A stretch of DNA of 64,000 nt from assembly GCF_025567265.1 (NCBI RefSeq), contig NZ_JAOQJW010000001.1, positions 62,001-126,000 on the forward strand, written 5' to 3'. This DNA comes from Dorea_A amylophila (GTDB lineage Bacteria; Bacillota; Clostridia; Lachnospirales; Lachnospiraceae). Both the position numbers and the translations under genes were made by a program. Within the stretch, counting starts at the first letter, position 1. The number at the start of each line of letters is the position of its first letter. Of the stretch, positions 25,422-33,661 are shown in pieces. Under the pieces are notes generated by a model. It worked only from the letters and a program-made list of their open reading frames with translations. It was not told the DNA's origin and did not search any database.

Positions 25422-26598
25422 AGTACAGAAAAATAAAAAGCAGACACGGAGTCAGACTTCTGCATGTAAAATCGATAAAAAATGTGGCGGCTGCCAGTTC
25501 CAGAAGATACCATACAAAGAACAGCTGAAAAGAAAACAGAAGCAGGAAGAAAAATTATTGGGCGGCTTTTGCAAAGTCAGTCCGATCATCGGTATGGAGC
25601 ATCCATATTTTTATAGAAATAAAGTACATGCGGTATTCGATCATGACAGAAAAGGAAATGTGATATCCGGCATCTATGCAGAAGGAACGCACCGTGTGAT
25701 CGCAGTGGAAGAATGTCTGATCGAAGATAAGAAAAGTCAGGAGATCATCCGTACAATCCGTGAACTTCTGCCGTCTTTTAAGATTAAGACATATAATGAA
25801 GATACAGGATATGGACTTTTGAGACATGTATTGATCCGCAGAGGTTTTGAGACTGGTGAGATTATGGTCGTTCTGGTGTTGGGGTCGCCAATTCTTCCAT
25901 CAAAGAATAACTTTGTGAAGGCTTTGAAAAAAGTACATCCTGAGATTACGACCGTAGTACTGAATGTGAATAACAAGCAGACCAGTATGGTGCTGGGAGA
26001 AAAGGAAAAGCCGATCTACGGACCGGGATTTATTAAAGACAGATTATGCGGCTGTACGTTCCGTATTTCTCCAAAATCGTTCTATCAGGTGAATCCTGTA
26101 CAGACGGAGATCCTTTATAATACAGCCATGGACTATGCGGAACTGACCGGAAAAGAGACGGTGATCGATGCGTACTGCGGAACCGGTACAATTGGTCTGA
26201 TTGCAGCCAGGAATGCAAAGAGAGTCATAGGAGTAGAGCTGAACAAAGATGCGGTGAAAGATGCGAGAATCAACGCAAAAGAAAATGGCATCAAGAATGC
26301 CGAGATCTATGCAGGTGATGCGGGAAGATTCATGGTAGATATGGCTTCGAAGAACCAAAAAGCAGATGTGGTATTCATGGATCCGCCGAGAGCCGGAAGT
26401 GATGAGAAGTTCCTTTCTTCTGTAATAAAGCTCGGGCCCAAGAGGGTTGTCTATGTGTCCTGTAATCCGGAGACACTGGCAAGAGATCTGAAATATCTGA
26501 CGGGAAACGGATATCAGGCAGTGAAGATCCAGCCGGTGGATAACTTCCCGTTCTGCGATCATATCGAGACGGTAGTAAAGCTTGTGAAAAAGAGATAG
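25318..26598 (+). CDS. rlmD: 23S rRNA (uracil-C5)-methyltransferase, RlmD/RumA type
   Basis: A 426-residue RNA m5U methyltransferase. The iron-sulfur cysteines appear as CKIDKKCGGC (C-x5-C-x2-C) near residue 50, with a fourth in AVEECLIED. The catalytic domain has the SAM site DAYCGTGTIGLIAA, FMDPPRAG and the nucleophile in VYVSCNPETLARDL. The proposed start is GTG 25318 behind AAAGGAGGG, both inside rsmH, giving a 104-base overlap and a very basic N-terminal tail. No ATG occurs in frame before the cysteine cluster. Which uracil is modified cannot be told from sequence. Confidence 0.9.
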   Translation: MRSQKTSSDRPKKNASATAVRNARKCAGQSGQKSKVQKNKKQTRSQTSACKIDKKCGGCQFQKIPYKEQLKRKQKQEEKLLGGFCKVSPIIGMEHPYFYRNKVHAVFDHDRKGNVISGIYAEGTHRVIAVEECLIEDKKSQEIIRTIRELLPSFKIKTYNEDTGYGLLRHVLIRRGFETGEIMVVLVLGSPILPSKNNFVKALKKVHPEITTVVLNVNNKQTSMVLGEKEKPIYGPGFIKDRLCGCTFRISPKSFYQVNPVQTEILYNTAMDYAELTGKETVIDAYCGTGTIGLIAARNAKRVIGVELNKDAVKDARINAKENGIKNAEIYAGDAGRFMVDMASKNQKADVVFMDPPRAGSDEKFLSSVIKLGPKRVVYVSCNPETLARDLKYLTGNGYQAVKIQPVDNFPFCDHIETVVKLVKKR

Positions 26599-26616
26599 AT
26601 AAAGGAGGAAAAATAT

Positions 26617-27849
26617 ATGGGACTTATCAAAGCAGCAACAGGCGCAGCAGGTGGAACACTGGCAGACCAGTGGAAAGAATTCTTCTACTCTGATTCATTA
26701 GACAATGACACGTTGATGGTACGCGGAAAGAAACGTACAGACAGGCGTTCATCGAACACAAAAGGACACGATAATGTGATCACGAACGGATCTGGAATTG
26801 CCGTGGCGGACGGGCAGTGTATGATGATCGTGGATCAGGGGAAGATTGTGGAAGTATGTGCGGAACCGGGAGAATACACATATGATATGTCGTCGGAACC
26901 AAGTGTTTTCTGCGGCAGTCTTGGAGAAGGAATCAAGGCGACCTTTCAGACAATCGGGAAACGATTTACGTTCGGCGGAGATACGGCGAAAGATCAGAGA
27001 GTGTATTATTTTAATACCAAAGAAATTACGGACAATAAATTCGGCACGGCGAATCCGGTATGGTTCCGTGTGGTAGACAAAAGAATCAATCTTGATAAAG
27101 ATATCGAGATCCGCTGTAACGGAATCTATTCGTTCCGTATCACAGATCCACTGTTATTCTATACAAGTCTCGGCGGAAATGTGACGGATTGCTATGAGAA
27201 AGACCAGATTGTTCCACAGTTAAAGACGGAATTCGTGAATGCCCTGCAGCCGGCATTTGCGAAGATTGCAGAGCTGGAGATCCGCCCAAGTCAGATCCCG
27301 GCACATTCGATGGAAATCAGTGATGCGATGAATGAGATCCTGACGAAGAAATGGTCAGAACTCAGGGGAATCTCAGTTGTATCGGTTGCATTCAATCCGG
27401 TCACGATCAAGGATGAGGATGCAGAAGCGATCAAGCAGGCACAGAATACTGCTATGTATACAGATCCGAGTATGATGGCTGCAACGCTTGGCATGGCGCA
27501 GGCAGAGGCAATGAAGAGTGCGGCAGATAATCCGAATGGAGCAATGATGGGCTTCATGGGTATGAATATGGCGTCCGGTATGAATGGTGGGGCGAATCTG
27601 CAGGGTCTTTATAACCAGGGGGCAGAGAAACGTCAGCAGGAAGAACAGGCAAGACAGATGGCTGCACAGGAACAGTCTGCACAGCAGCAGACCGGAAGCT
27701 GGACTTGCAGCTGTGGCACTTTGAATGAAGGAAAGTTCTGTATGAACTGTGGAAGTCCGAAGCCACAGGCACCGGAGAACTGGATTTGCAGCTGTGGAGC
27801 TGTAAATCATGGGAAATTCTGTACAAACTGCGGCAAACCATTTGCTTAA
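26617..27849 (+). CDS. SPFH-domain protein with C-terminal zinc ribbons (YdjI-like)
   Basis: A 410-residue protein of the SPFH/virion-core-like family. Residues 1-285 form the SPFH module (VCAEPGEYTYD, VWFRVVDKRIN). A Met/Gly- and Gln-rich linker follows, then two zinc-ribbon motifs with four cysteines each (WTCSCGTLNEGKFCMNCGSP and WICSCGAVNHGKFCTNCGKP). In Bacillus subtilis the homologue YdjI works with YdjG and YdjH at the membrane and helps localise PspA under envelope stress. The same partners follow here, without a pspA gene. The ribosome site is AAAGGAGG. Confidence 0.88.
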   Translation: MGLIKAATGAAGGTLADQWKEFFYSDSLDNDTLMVRGKKRTDRRSSNTKGHDNVITNGSGIAVADGQCMMIVDQGKIVEVCAEPGEYTYDMSSEPSVFCGSLGEGIKATFQTIGKRFTFGGDTAKDQRVYYFNTKEITDNKFGTANPVWFRVVDKRINLDKDIEIRCNGIYSFRITDPLLFYTSLGGNVTDCYEKDQIVPQLKTEFVNALQPAFAKIAELEIRPSQIPAHSMEISDAMNEILTKKWSELRGISVVSVAFNPVTIKDEDAEAIKQAQNTAMYTDPSMMAATLGMAQAEAMKSAADNPNGAMMGFMGMNMASGMNGGANLQGLYNQGAEKRQQEEQARQMAAQEQSAQQQTGSWTCSCGTLNEGKFCMNCGSPKPQAPENWICSCGAVNHGKFCTNCGKPFA

Positions 27850-27886
27850 GAATTACGATTGGATGAGACTCAGATAAGGAGTATAT

Positions 27887-28951
27887 ATGTCTGCTATAAA
27901 AGAATATAAATGTCCGGCCTGTGGAGGAACGATGGAATTCGACAGTACTTCCCAGAAGATGAAATGTCCTTACTGTGATACAGAGATTTCGGTGGAAGAA
28001 TATGAAGCACTGAATGAATCGCAGACGAGTGAGGACAAAAAAAGCGGACAGACGGAAAAAAGCACGAAAGAAAGCACTTTTGTTACATATATCTGTGAAT
28101 CCTGTGGAGGAGAGATTACAGCCGATAAGACGACCGGAGCAACAACCTGTCCGTTCTGCGGGAACCGTGTTGTATTAAAAGGGCAGTTTGAAGGTGGATT
28201 AAAACCGGACTATGTCATTCCGTTTAAGCTGGATAAGAAAGCGGCAAAGGCGGCTTACCAGAAGCATCTGGAAGGAAAAGCTTTTGTACCGTCTGTTTTT
28301 AAAGAGGAAAATCATATTGATGAGATTGTAGGAATTTATGTACCGTTCTGGCTGTTTGATATGGAGACAAATGCACTGGTTACTTATGATGCAGAACGAT
28401 CAAGAGTATGGATGAGCGGTGATGTAGAATACACAGAACATGAATTCTTCAAGATTGAGCGTGGAGGAACGATGGCATTCGAGCATATTCCGGAAGACGG
28501 ATCAAGGAAGATGGAAGATGATCTGATGGAATCGCTGGAACCATACGATTTCAAAGATGCGGTGCCGTTCAAAGATCCGTATCTGGCAGGTTATGTGGCA
28601 GAACGGTATGATGTGGAAGCAGATGAGTGTAAGAAACGGGCAAAAAAACGTGCAAAGGCAAGCATAAAGCGGGAACTTCGGGACACAGTGAAAGGCTATT
28701 CGATCGTAAAACCGGTTTCAGACAATGTGAAGATCCAAAAGGCATCTCAGAAATATGCGCTGTATCCGGTGTGGATATTAAATACAACCTGGCGGGATCA
28801 AAAGTATGTATTTGCCATGAACGGACAGACGGGAAAGATGGTAGGAGATCTGCCGGCAGATAAAGGCGCATTCTGGAAGTATGTTGTATCCAGAGGACTG
28901 GTGATCGGAGTCATACTTTATGCACTGATGTGGCTGACGGTTCTGATATAA
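27887..28951 (+). CDS. Zinc-ribbon membrane protein (YdjG-like)
   Basis: A 354-residue protein with two N-terminal zinc ribbons (YKCPACGGTMEFD with KCPYC, residues 5-32; YICESCGGEITAD with TCPFCGNRVV). A conserved soluble region follows, including the DYVIPFKLDKK and FWLFDMETNA blocks common to TFIIB-type zinc-ribbon proteins of Firmicutes. It ends in one C-terminal transmembrane helix (about 331-352). It matches the YdjG role of a membrane-attached zinc-ribbon partner in the YdjG-YdjH-YdjI set. It lies 37 bases after the SPFH gene and 16 before the TPM gene, consistent with one operon. Confidence 0.82.
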   Translation: MSAIKEYKCPACGGTMEFDSTSQKMKCPYCDTEISVEEYEALNESQTSEDKKSGQTEKSTKESTFVTYICESCGGEITADKTTGATTCPFCGNRVVLKGQFEGGLKPDYVIPFKLDKKAAKAAYQKHLEGKAFVPSVFKEENHIDEIVGIYVPFWLFDMETNALVTYDAERSRVWMSGDVEYTEHEFFKIERGGTMAFEHIPEDGSRKMEDDLMESLEPYDFKDAVPFKDPYLAGYVAERYDVEADECKKRAKKRAKASIKRELRDTVKGYSIVKPVSDNVKIQKASQKYALYPVWILNTTWRDQKYVFAMNGQTGKMVGDLPADKGAFWKYVVSRGLVIGVILYALMWLTVLI

Positions 28952-28967
28952 GAAAAGGAGAAAAGAC

Positions 28968-29798
28968 ATGAAACGAAAGAAAACAAGACGGTATATATCC
29001 GGTATGCTCGTGGCAGTTCTCCTGTTTCTACTATGCGTAGTTCAGAATGTAAATGCAGAAGATGTACCGGCTGGCAGCGAACTGCCAAGGCTGGTAGATG
29101 ATGCAGAACTCCTGACAGACAGTGAAGAAAAAGAACTGAATCAGCAGCTGGATACAGTCAGCGAGGAGCAGGAGTGTGACGTGATCATAGTGACTGTGGA
29201 TTCTCTGAATGGAAAGACCGTGGAAGAATATGCGGATGATTATTATGATGACAACAGCTATGGATATGGAGAAAATAACAGTGGGATTCTGTTTCTGGTG
29301 GTAATGGATGACCGGGAATGGAATATATCTACAAGTGGAGATGCGATCACGGCGTTTACAGATGCGGGGCTTGCGTATATGGAAGACCAGTTTGTATCAG
29401 ATCTGAGTGACGGAGCATATATGGACGCATTTTCAAAATATGCATCGTTGTGTGATGATTTTCTGACGCGGGCGGAGAATGGAGAGCCATATGATACGGG
29501 GCACCTTCCGAAAAAGAAGGTATCACCGTGGTGGATAGCGGGAGATCTACTGATCGGCGTCATTATCGCATTTGTAATGGCATTGATCAAAAAAACAAAA
29601 CTCAAATCCGTAAAATCGCAGGTAACGGCAGGCGCATATGAAAAAGCAGGCAGTCTGGATCTGACGGTCAGGACGGATTACTTTGTGAATCGTGTCGTAA
29701 CAACAAGAAAGATTGAACGGAAGCAGGAAAGTGGTGGAAGTTCTGTGCATACCGGCTCTTCCGGTAAGAGTCACGGAGGACGCAGCGGAAAGTTTTAA
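28968..29798 (+). CDS. TPM-domain membrane protein (YdjH-like)
   Basis: A 276-residue protein with a signal peptide or N-terminal membrane segment (SGMLVAVLLFLLCVVQNVNA). An extracytoplasmic TPM domain follows (PRLVDDAELLTDSEEKEL, VDSLNGKTVEEYADDYYDD, NSGILFLVVMDDREWNIST), then a transmembrane helix (about 188-205) and a cytoplasmic tail ending in a Ser/Gly-rich segment (SSGKSHGGRSGKF). The fold fits the YdjH/YgcG group. It closes the SPFH, zinc-ribbon and TPM trio; the set probably acts in membrane maintenance. Function is inferred from the Bacillus system. Confidence 0.85.
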   Translation: MKRKKTRRYISGMLVAVLLFLLCVVQNVNAEDVPAGSELPRLVDDAELLTDSEEKELNQQLDTVSEEQECDVIIVTVDSLNGKTVEEYADDYYDDNSYGYGENNSGILFLVVMDDREWNISTSGDAITAFTDAGLAYMEDQFVSDLSDGAYMDAFSKYASLCDDFLTRAENGEPYDTGHLPKKKVSPWWIAGDLLIGVIIAFVMALIKKTKLKSVKSQVTAGAYEKAGSLDLTVRTDYFVNRVVTTRKIERKQESGGSSVHTGSSGKSHGGRSGKF

Positions 29799-29978
29799 TC
29801 ATGAACTTCCGGTACAGAACGCCAGACGGATAAGACGATGCTCAATGGGAGAATTTTTGAGTGAATAAAATGGATATAAATAGACATTTTCTCTGGATTG
29901 TTGGTTTTATGATCTGAAAAAAAGAGCTATAGTTAAAGTATACAAGATGGAATATACTTGCAAAAAGGAGGAAGCGTT

Positions 29979-30608
29979 ATGATTATTTGTATCGGAAGAG
30001 AATTTGGAAGCGGCGGTCATGAAATCGGAAGAATACTTGCAAAAAAACTGGGACTGGAATTATATGACCGGGATCTGATCGACAAGGCAGCAGAAAAGAT
30101 TGTTGCAATGCCTAAAGAAGTTCTGGAAAAGGCGGATGAAAAAAAACATAATCCATGGCTGCACCAGGTGTGGTATGATGTGCCGAATCAGGAACTCAAC
30201 GGAATGACAGCCAATGACACACTGCATCAGGCATACAGTTCTATTATCCGGGAACTGGCAGGAAAAGAAAACTGTGTGTTTGTCGGACGCTGTGCAGATT
30301 ACATATTGGAACAGGCAGAACTTGATCATATCAGCCTGTTTATAGCGGCACCGTTTGAGTGGCGTGTGCAGAGAAAGATGGAACAGCTTTCGATAGATGA
30401 GAAAGCGGCGACTTCGATGGTCAGAAAGAAAGACAAAGACAGGAAAGCATATTATGATTATTACACCGGCAGAAGCTGGGGCAGACCGCATAATTATGAT
30501 CTGTGTATTAATAGTTCTAGGCTAGGAATCGAAGTGACAGCAGAAAAGCTGGCAGAGATGGTTCTGCAACTGGAAAAAGGTACGTCTTCTGTTGATTTTG
30601 GTCTATAA
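29979..30608 (+). CDS. Cytidylate kinase-like family protein
   Basis: A 209-residue P-loop kinase of the cytidylate kinase-like family common in Clostridia. It begins IICIGREFGSGGHEIGRILA, where GREFGSGG replaces the canonical Walker A. Later blocks are CVFVGRCADYIL and YYTGRSWGRPHNYDLCINS. These proteins are distinct from the housekeeping Cmk and their substrate is not established. The start at 29979 follows AAAAGGAGGAAGCG; the frame from 29958 would include the ribosome site. A bidirectional terminator follows. Confidence 0.88.
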   Translation: MIICIGREFGSGGHEIGRILAKKLGLELYDRDLIDKAAEKIVAMPKEVLEKADEKKHNPWLHQVWYDVPNQELNGMTANDTLHQAYSSIIRELAGKENCVFVGRCADYILEQAELDHISLFIAAPFEWRVQRKMEQLSIDEKAATSMVRKKDKDRKAYYDYYTGRSWGRPHNYDLCINSSRLGIEVTAEKLAEMVLQLEKGTSSVDFGL

Positions 30609-30661
30609 AAAACTGCAATTGATAATATTGTTATAACGGTATTATCAATTGCAATTTTTTA
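30606..30661. terminator. Bidirectional terminator between the kinase-like gene and the formate/nitrite transporter
   Basis: TGCAATTGATAAT (30614-30626) pairs perfectly over 13 bp with ATTATCAATTGCA (30641-30653). A run of A precedes the left arm and a run of T follows the right arm, so it can serve both convergent genes. Confidence 0.9.
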
Positions 30662-30664
30662 TCT

Positions 30665-31504
30665 TTATTTGCAGTTCTTTCCGTGAAGATAGAAAAATAA
30701 GCCGCCAATGATAAATCCACCGCCTATAATGTTACCGATTGTAACAGGCAGAAGATTGACAAGGAAGAAATTTTCCCAGTTCAGGGAAGCAATCTGACTT
30801 TCGGTGATGCCGTACAATTCCTTTGCTTTGGCAACATAATCCGCATTCATGGAAGCAAAGATTCCGGCCGGGATATAATACATATTTGCAACGCAGTGTT
30901 CGAAGCCGGATATAACGAATGCCATGATCGGGAAGAAGATGGCGAGGGATTTTCCGGCAATATCTTTTGCAGTAGAAGCCATCAATACTGCAGCGCACAC
31001 CAGGATGTTACATAAAATTCCGGAGATCAGAGCAGGCAGAAAAGACAGGCTGACTTTTCCGAGAGCTACTTTTATTGTAAATGCACCGAGAGCACCACTG
31101 GTGTAATTATACTGTCCGGACAGATATACCAGATACGCGAGAGCAACTGCACCGACCATATTTCCGAAATATACAATTACCAGAGTACGGATGAGAGAAG
31201 CAACGCTGATCTTTCTCTTAATACATGCCATCGTCATCATACAATCTCCGGTGAACAATTCTCCTCCGATAAATATAATCATCATCAGACCTACCGGGAA
31301 GACGCATCCTGCAACCAGACGTGCAAGCCCTACATTTGAAATATCATGCATGGCAACATTACTGGACTGAGCACCGAGTGCGATGCAGACACCAGCCATG
31401 ATTCCCATAAAGAATACTTTCTTTTTAGAAGTCGCAGTTTTTTTTACAGCACCGTTCATATTGGCCTGTACAACTTCCTGCGGAGTGTTAAACATTGAAT
31501 CCAT
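30665..31504 (-). CDS. Formate/nitrite transporter family protein
   Basis: A 279-residue integral membrane channel of the FNT family with six hydrophobic helices. Typical blocks are GVCIALGAQSSNVA, FPVGLMMIIFIGGELFTGDCM (the second conserved signature) and the late ISGFEHCVANMYYIPAG. FocA-type members move formate in fermenting anaerobes; nitrite or hydrosulfide are alternatives that sequence does not settle. The start was placed at 31504 behind AAAGGAAAGGG; the upstream extension to 31810 is out of keeping with the family and overlaps the divergent gene. A link to formate metabolism would fit the Moco genes nearby, but is inference. Confidence 0.93.
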   Translation of the reverse strand: MDSMFNTPQEVVQANMNGAVKKTATSKKKVFFMGIMAGVCIALGAQSSNVAMHDISNVGLARLVAGCVFPVGLMMIIFIGGELFTGDCMMTMACIKRKISVASLIRTLVIVYFGNMVGAVALAYLVYLSGQYNYTSGALGAFTIKVALGKVSLSFLPALISGILCNILVCAAVLMASTAKDIAGKSLAIFFPIMAFVISGFEHCVANMYYIPAGIFASMNADYVAKAKELYGITESQIASLNWENFFLVNLLPVTIGNIIGGGFIIGGLFFYLHGKNCK

Positions 31505-31690
31505 AATAACCCTTTCCTTTAGTAATAGTTTGATAAAAATATCACATAAAATATAACATGGATAACAAAGCAGGGGCAACCTGTAATCGCAATGTTTATG
31601 CTCTTTTTTACATACAGTATCGGAAAAATATGTTATAATCGATGAAAAACAGAGAAATTCAATTATCAAATCAGAAAAAGGAGAATTACG

Positions 31691-31870
31691 ATGGCTCAGA
31701 ATAGCTGTGAAAGCTGTACTTATTATACATACGATGAAGATTATGAAAGTTATATGTGCGATATCAATATGGATGAAGATGAATATATGCGTCTTATATC
31801 TGACCAGCATTATCAGTGTCCTTATTACCGGAATGGGGATGAGTATATGGTGGTGAGGAAGCAGATGTGA
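31691..31870 (+). CDS. Small Cys-rich acidic protein, DUF6472-like
   Basis: A 59-residue protein read directly from the sequence: it starts ATG 31691 behind AAAAAGGAGAATTACG and stops TGA 31868-31870. It begins MAQNSCESCTYYTYDEDYES, contains MCDINMDEDEYMRL and QCPYYRNGDEY. The four cysteines (CxxC, then two single Cys) and the many Asp/Glu/Tyr residues resemble the short DUF6472 proteins common in Lachnospiraceae, possibly a zinc-binding knuckle. Function is unknown. A TATAAT at 31634-31639 is the likely -10. The stop codon touches the left terminus of repeat copy 2. Confidence 0.78.
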   Translation: MAQNSCESCTYYTYDEDYESYMCDINMDEDEYMRLISDQHYQCPYYRNGDEYMVVRKQM

Positions 31871-32484
31871 TTGGGATTTAATTTATTAACTGGGGAAGCG
31901 GCCTCTCAGTCCTTGAAGGAAACAATAGATAAGGCTTCTTGTTCAGGTTCCATACCATAAGAAACACTAAGAGAGTCAGAATCACCTAAAAGCAAAGGAA
32001 CTACGCTCAAACTCGGCGTTCGCCTCAAACACGTTCGCTTTGTTCCTTTAACGGTGCTTCTGACTCTCTAACTGTTTCTAACGGCATTCCACATTCACAA
32101 TAATCCTTATCTATTGTTTCCTTCAAGTCGTGACTGGCAGCGGATATTAATAAATGAAATGCCCGGAAGTGTAACCCGGTGGAGGCCACTACGGTTACGC
32201 ATTTGCCATTTCATTCGTAAGGCATTTGATACCCACGGAATAAAAAGTAGGAAGCCGTTCCAGTGAATGTGAAGAAGGTGTTGGAAATAGTTAAGCGTCA
32301 AAATTATGCGTTGGGTTTTCGAAATTTGCCTGTTTGAGCCGAATGGCGAGTTGCAAATTTCGGAAGCCCGTTTTTAGCATAATTTTGACGCTTTAGTATT
32401 TCCTGCCGACGGAACCTGAACAGGAACGGCTTCCTACTTTTTATGCAGGTCCGGGTAATCATGCCTTCCTGAATTAAATCCCAA
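31871..32484. repeat. Large hairpin-rich interspersed repeat, copy 2 (complete)
   Basis: A 614-bp copy of the element at 6018, with the same 13-bp terminal inverted repeats. Hairpin A arms are at 31912-31934 and 32105-32127 and are identical to copy 1. Hairpin B keeps its stems while their sequence differs: outer 32237-32261 with 32423-32446, middle 32293-32309 with 32377-32393, and inner TTTCGAAATTTGC with GCAAATTTCGGAA. Against copy 1 at least ten pairs are changed on both arms. The copy exactly fills the space between the DUF6472 gene stop (+) and the bioB stop (-). No ORF with ribosome site is seen. Confidence 0.93.
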
Positions 32485-33456
32485 TTACGCAGATTCTATC
32501 TCGTAAGTGAATCCGGCATCGGTTATCGTCTGGATCGTATCGTTGATTCCCTGTCCACCAGCAGTAAGGTAACCGGAGGCAAAGATGGAGTCGACCACAC
32601 TTAATAATTCTTTTTCATGTCCTTTAAAATACACTTCACGACCTGCGGCGCATCGAATATCAGACTGCGGGACCAGAAGTCTTGCAAGGCAGAGGACTTT
32701 CATTCCATATTCATAAGTAAGCCCGGAGATATCCTGATCGCCAAGAGGAGTACCGGGAATCGGAAGCAGGAAGTTGATTGGAAGAGCTTCCGGATTGATT
32801 CCTTTTAGTTCCAAAAGCATATCGACCACATCTTCTTTACTTTCTCCCATACCGATGATACCACCGCTGCAGATTTCAAATCCGAGCCGTTGAAGCATAT
32901 GTATATTTTCCACACGCTGGTCAAAGGTGTGCGTAGTACAGATATGACTATAATAATTACGGCTGCTGTTCAGATTGTGGTTGATGCGGTCAAGCCCGGC
33001 ATCTTTCAACATTCTGGCCTGCTTTTCGGTTAAGAATCCAATGGAGCAGCAGAGATGGGTTCCGGTTTCCTTCATCTTGCGGATACGCCCGGCAAGCTGT
33101 TCAATATCGGCATCGGTGAATCCCATACCACTTAATCCGATGCAGTGGCGGGAAAGATGATATTCATTTACAAAATCATTATCATTATATAATTTGTCGT
33201 CGTCTACCCATTTGTAAGTGTCGATGTCTGCATCAGAACGGCAGGATTGTGCGCAGTAAGCACAGTCCTGAGTACAGTTGCCGCTGCGGACATTGGTCAG
33301 AATATGAATGCTGACACGGTTTCCTTTATATTTTTTACGGAGAATCCCGGCACGTTCGATGAGCATATCTAACTGATCATCAGGAGTATTAAGAATTTCA
33401 ATGGCTTCTTCTCGTGTTAAAATGGGATCTTCGTGTGTGTGAATTTCTGAAATCAT
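32485..33456 (-). CDS. bioB: Biotin synthase
   Basis: A 323-residue radical-SAM enzyme that inserts sulfur into dethiobiotin. The cluster motif CTQDCAYCAQS supplies the CxxxCxxC cysteines. Further BioB blocks are SGMGFTDADIEQLAGRI, NHNLNSSRNYYSHICTTHTF and SGGIIGMGESKEDVVDML. Length is standard. No bioA, bioD or bioF is nearby, so the organism may salvage dethiobiotin or encode them elsewhere. A BirA-type operator (33491-33521) sits in the upstream region. The stop codon abuts repeat copy 2. The ribosome site is AAAGGAAGG. Confidence 0.97.
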   Translation of the reverse strand: MISEIHTHEDPILTREEAIEILNTPDDQLDMLIERAGILRKKYKGNRVSIHILTNVRSGNCTQDCAYCAQSCRSDADIDTYKWVDDDKLYNDNDFVNEYHLSRHCIGLSGMGFTDADIEQLAGRIRKMKETGTHLCCSIGFLTEKQARMLKDAGLDRINHNLNSSRNYYSHICTTHTFDQRVENIHMLQRLGFEICSGGIIGMGESKEDVVDMLLELKGINPEALPINFLLPIPGTPLGDQDISGLTYEYGMKVLCLARLLVPQSDIRCAAGREVYFKGHEKELLSVVDSIFASGYLTAGGQGINDTIQTITDAGFTYEIESA

Positions 33457-33490
33457 GGTGTTACCTTCCTTTATATGTAGTATAAATCAC

Positions 33491-33521
33491 TTGTTAACTG
33501 ATATAGTCAAAAGGTTAACAT
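33491..33521. promoter_or_regulatory. BirA operator upstream of bioB
   Basis: TTGTTAACT (33491-33499), a 13-base spacer and GGTTAACAT (33513-33521) match the Firmicute BirA operator layout (TGTTAACC and GGTTAACA half-sites with the same spacing). It lies 35-65 bases upstream of the bioB start, overlapping minus-strand TTGACT promoter-like sequence. Biotinyl-AMP-bound BirA would repress bioB here. An extra half-site GGTTAACAT occurs at 33557-33565. Confidence 0.8.
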
Positions 33522-33587
33522 ACTGAAAGGAGAAAGTCAACATCAGTCAAATGATTGGTTAACATTTGTGCGTAAATAAATATTACA

Positions 33588-33618
33588 TTGACACATTCTC
33601 AGAGAAGTAGTGTATAAT
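33588..33618 (+). promoter_or_regulatory. Promoter of the histidine kinase gene
   Basis: TTGACA (33588-33593) and TATAAT (33613-33618) are both perfect hexamers but 19 bases apart. A 17-base spacing gives TGTATA instead. The ATG at 33662 follows within about 45 bases. Confidence 0.55.
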
Positions 33619-33661
33619 ATTATTATGGTATGTACAGATGTATTCTATGAGGAGAAATATT

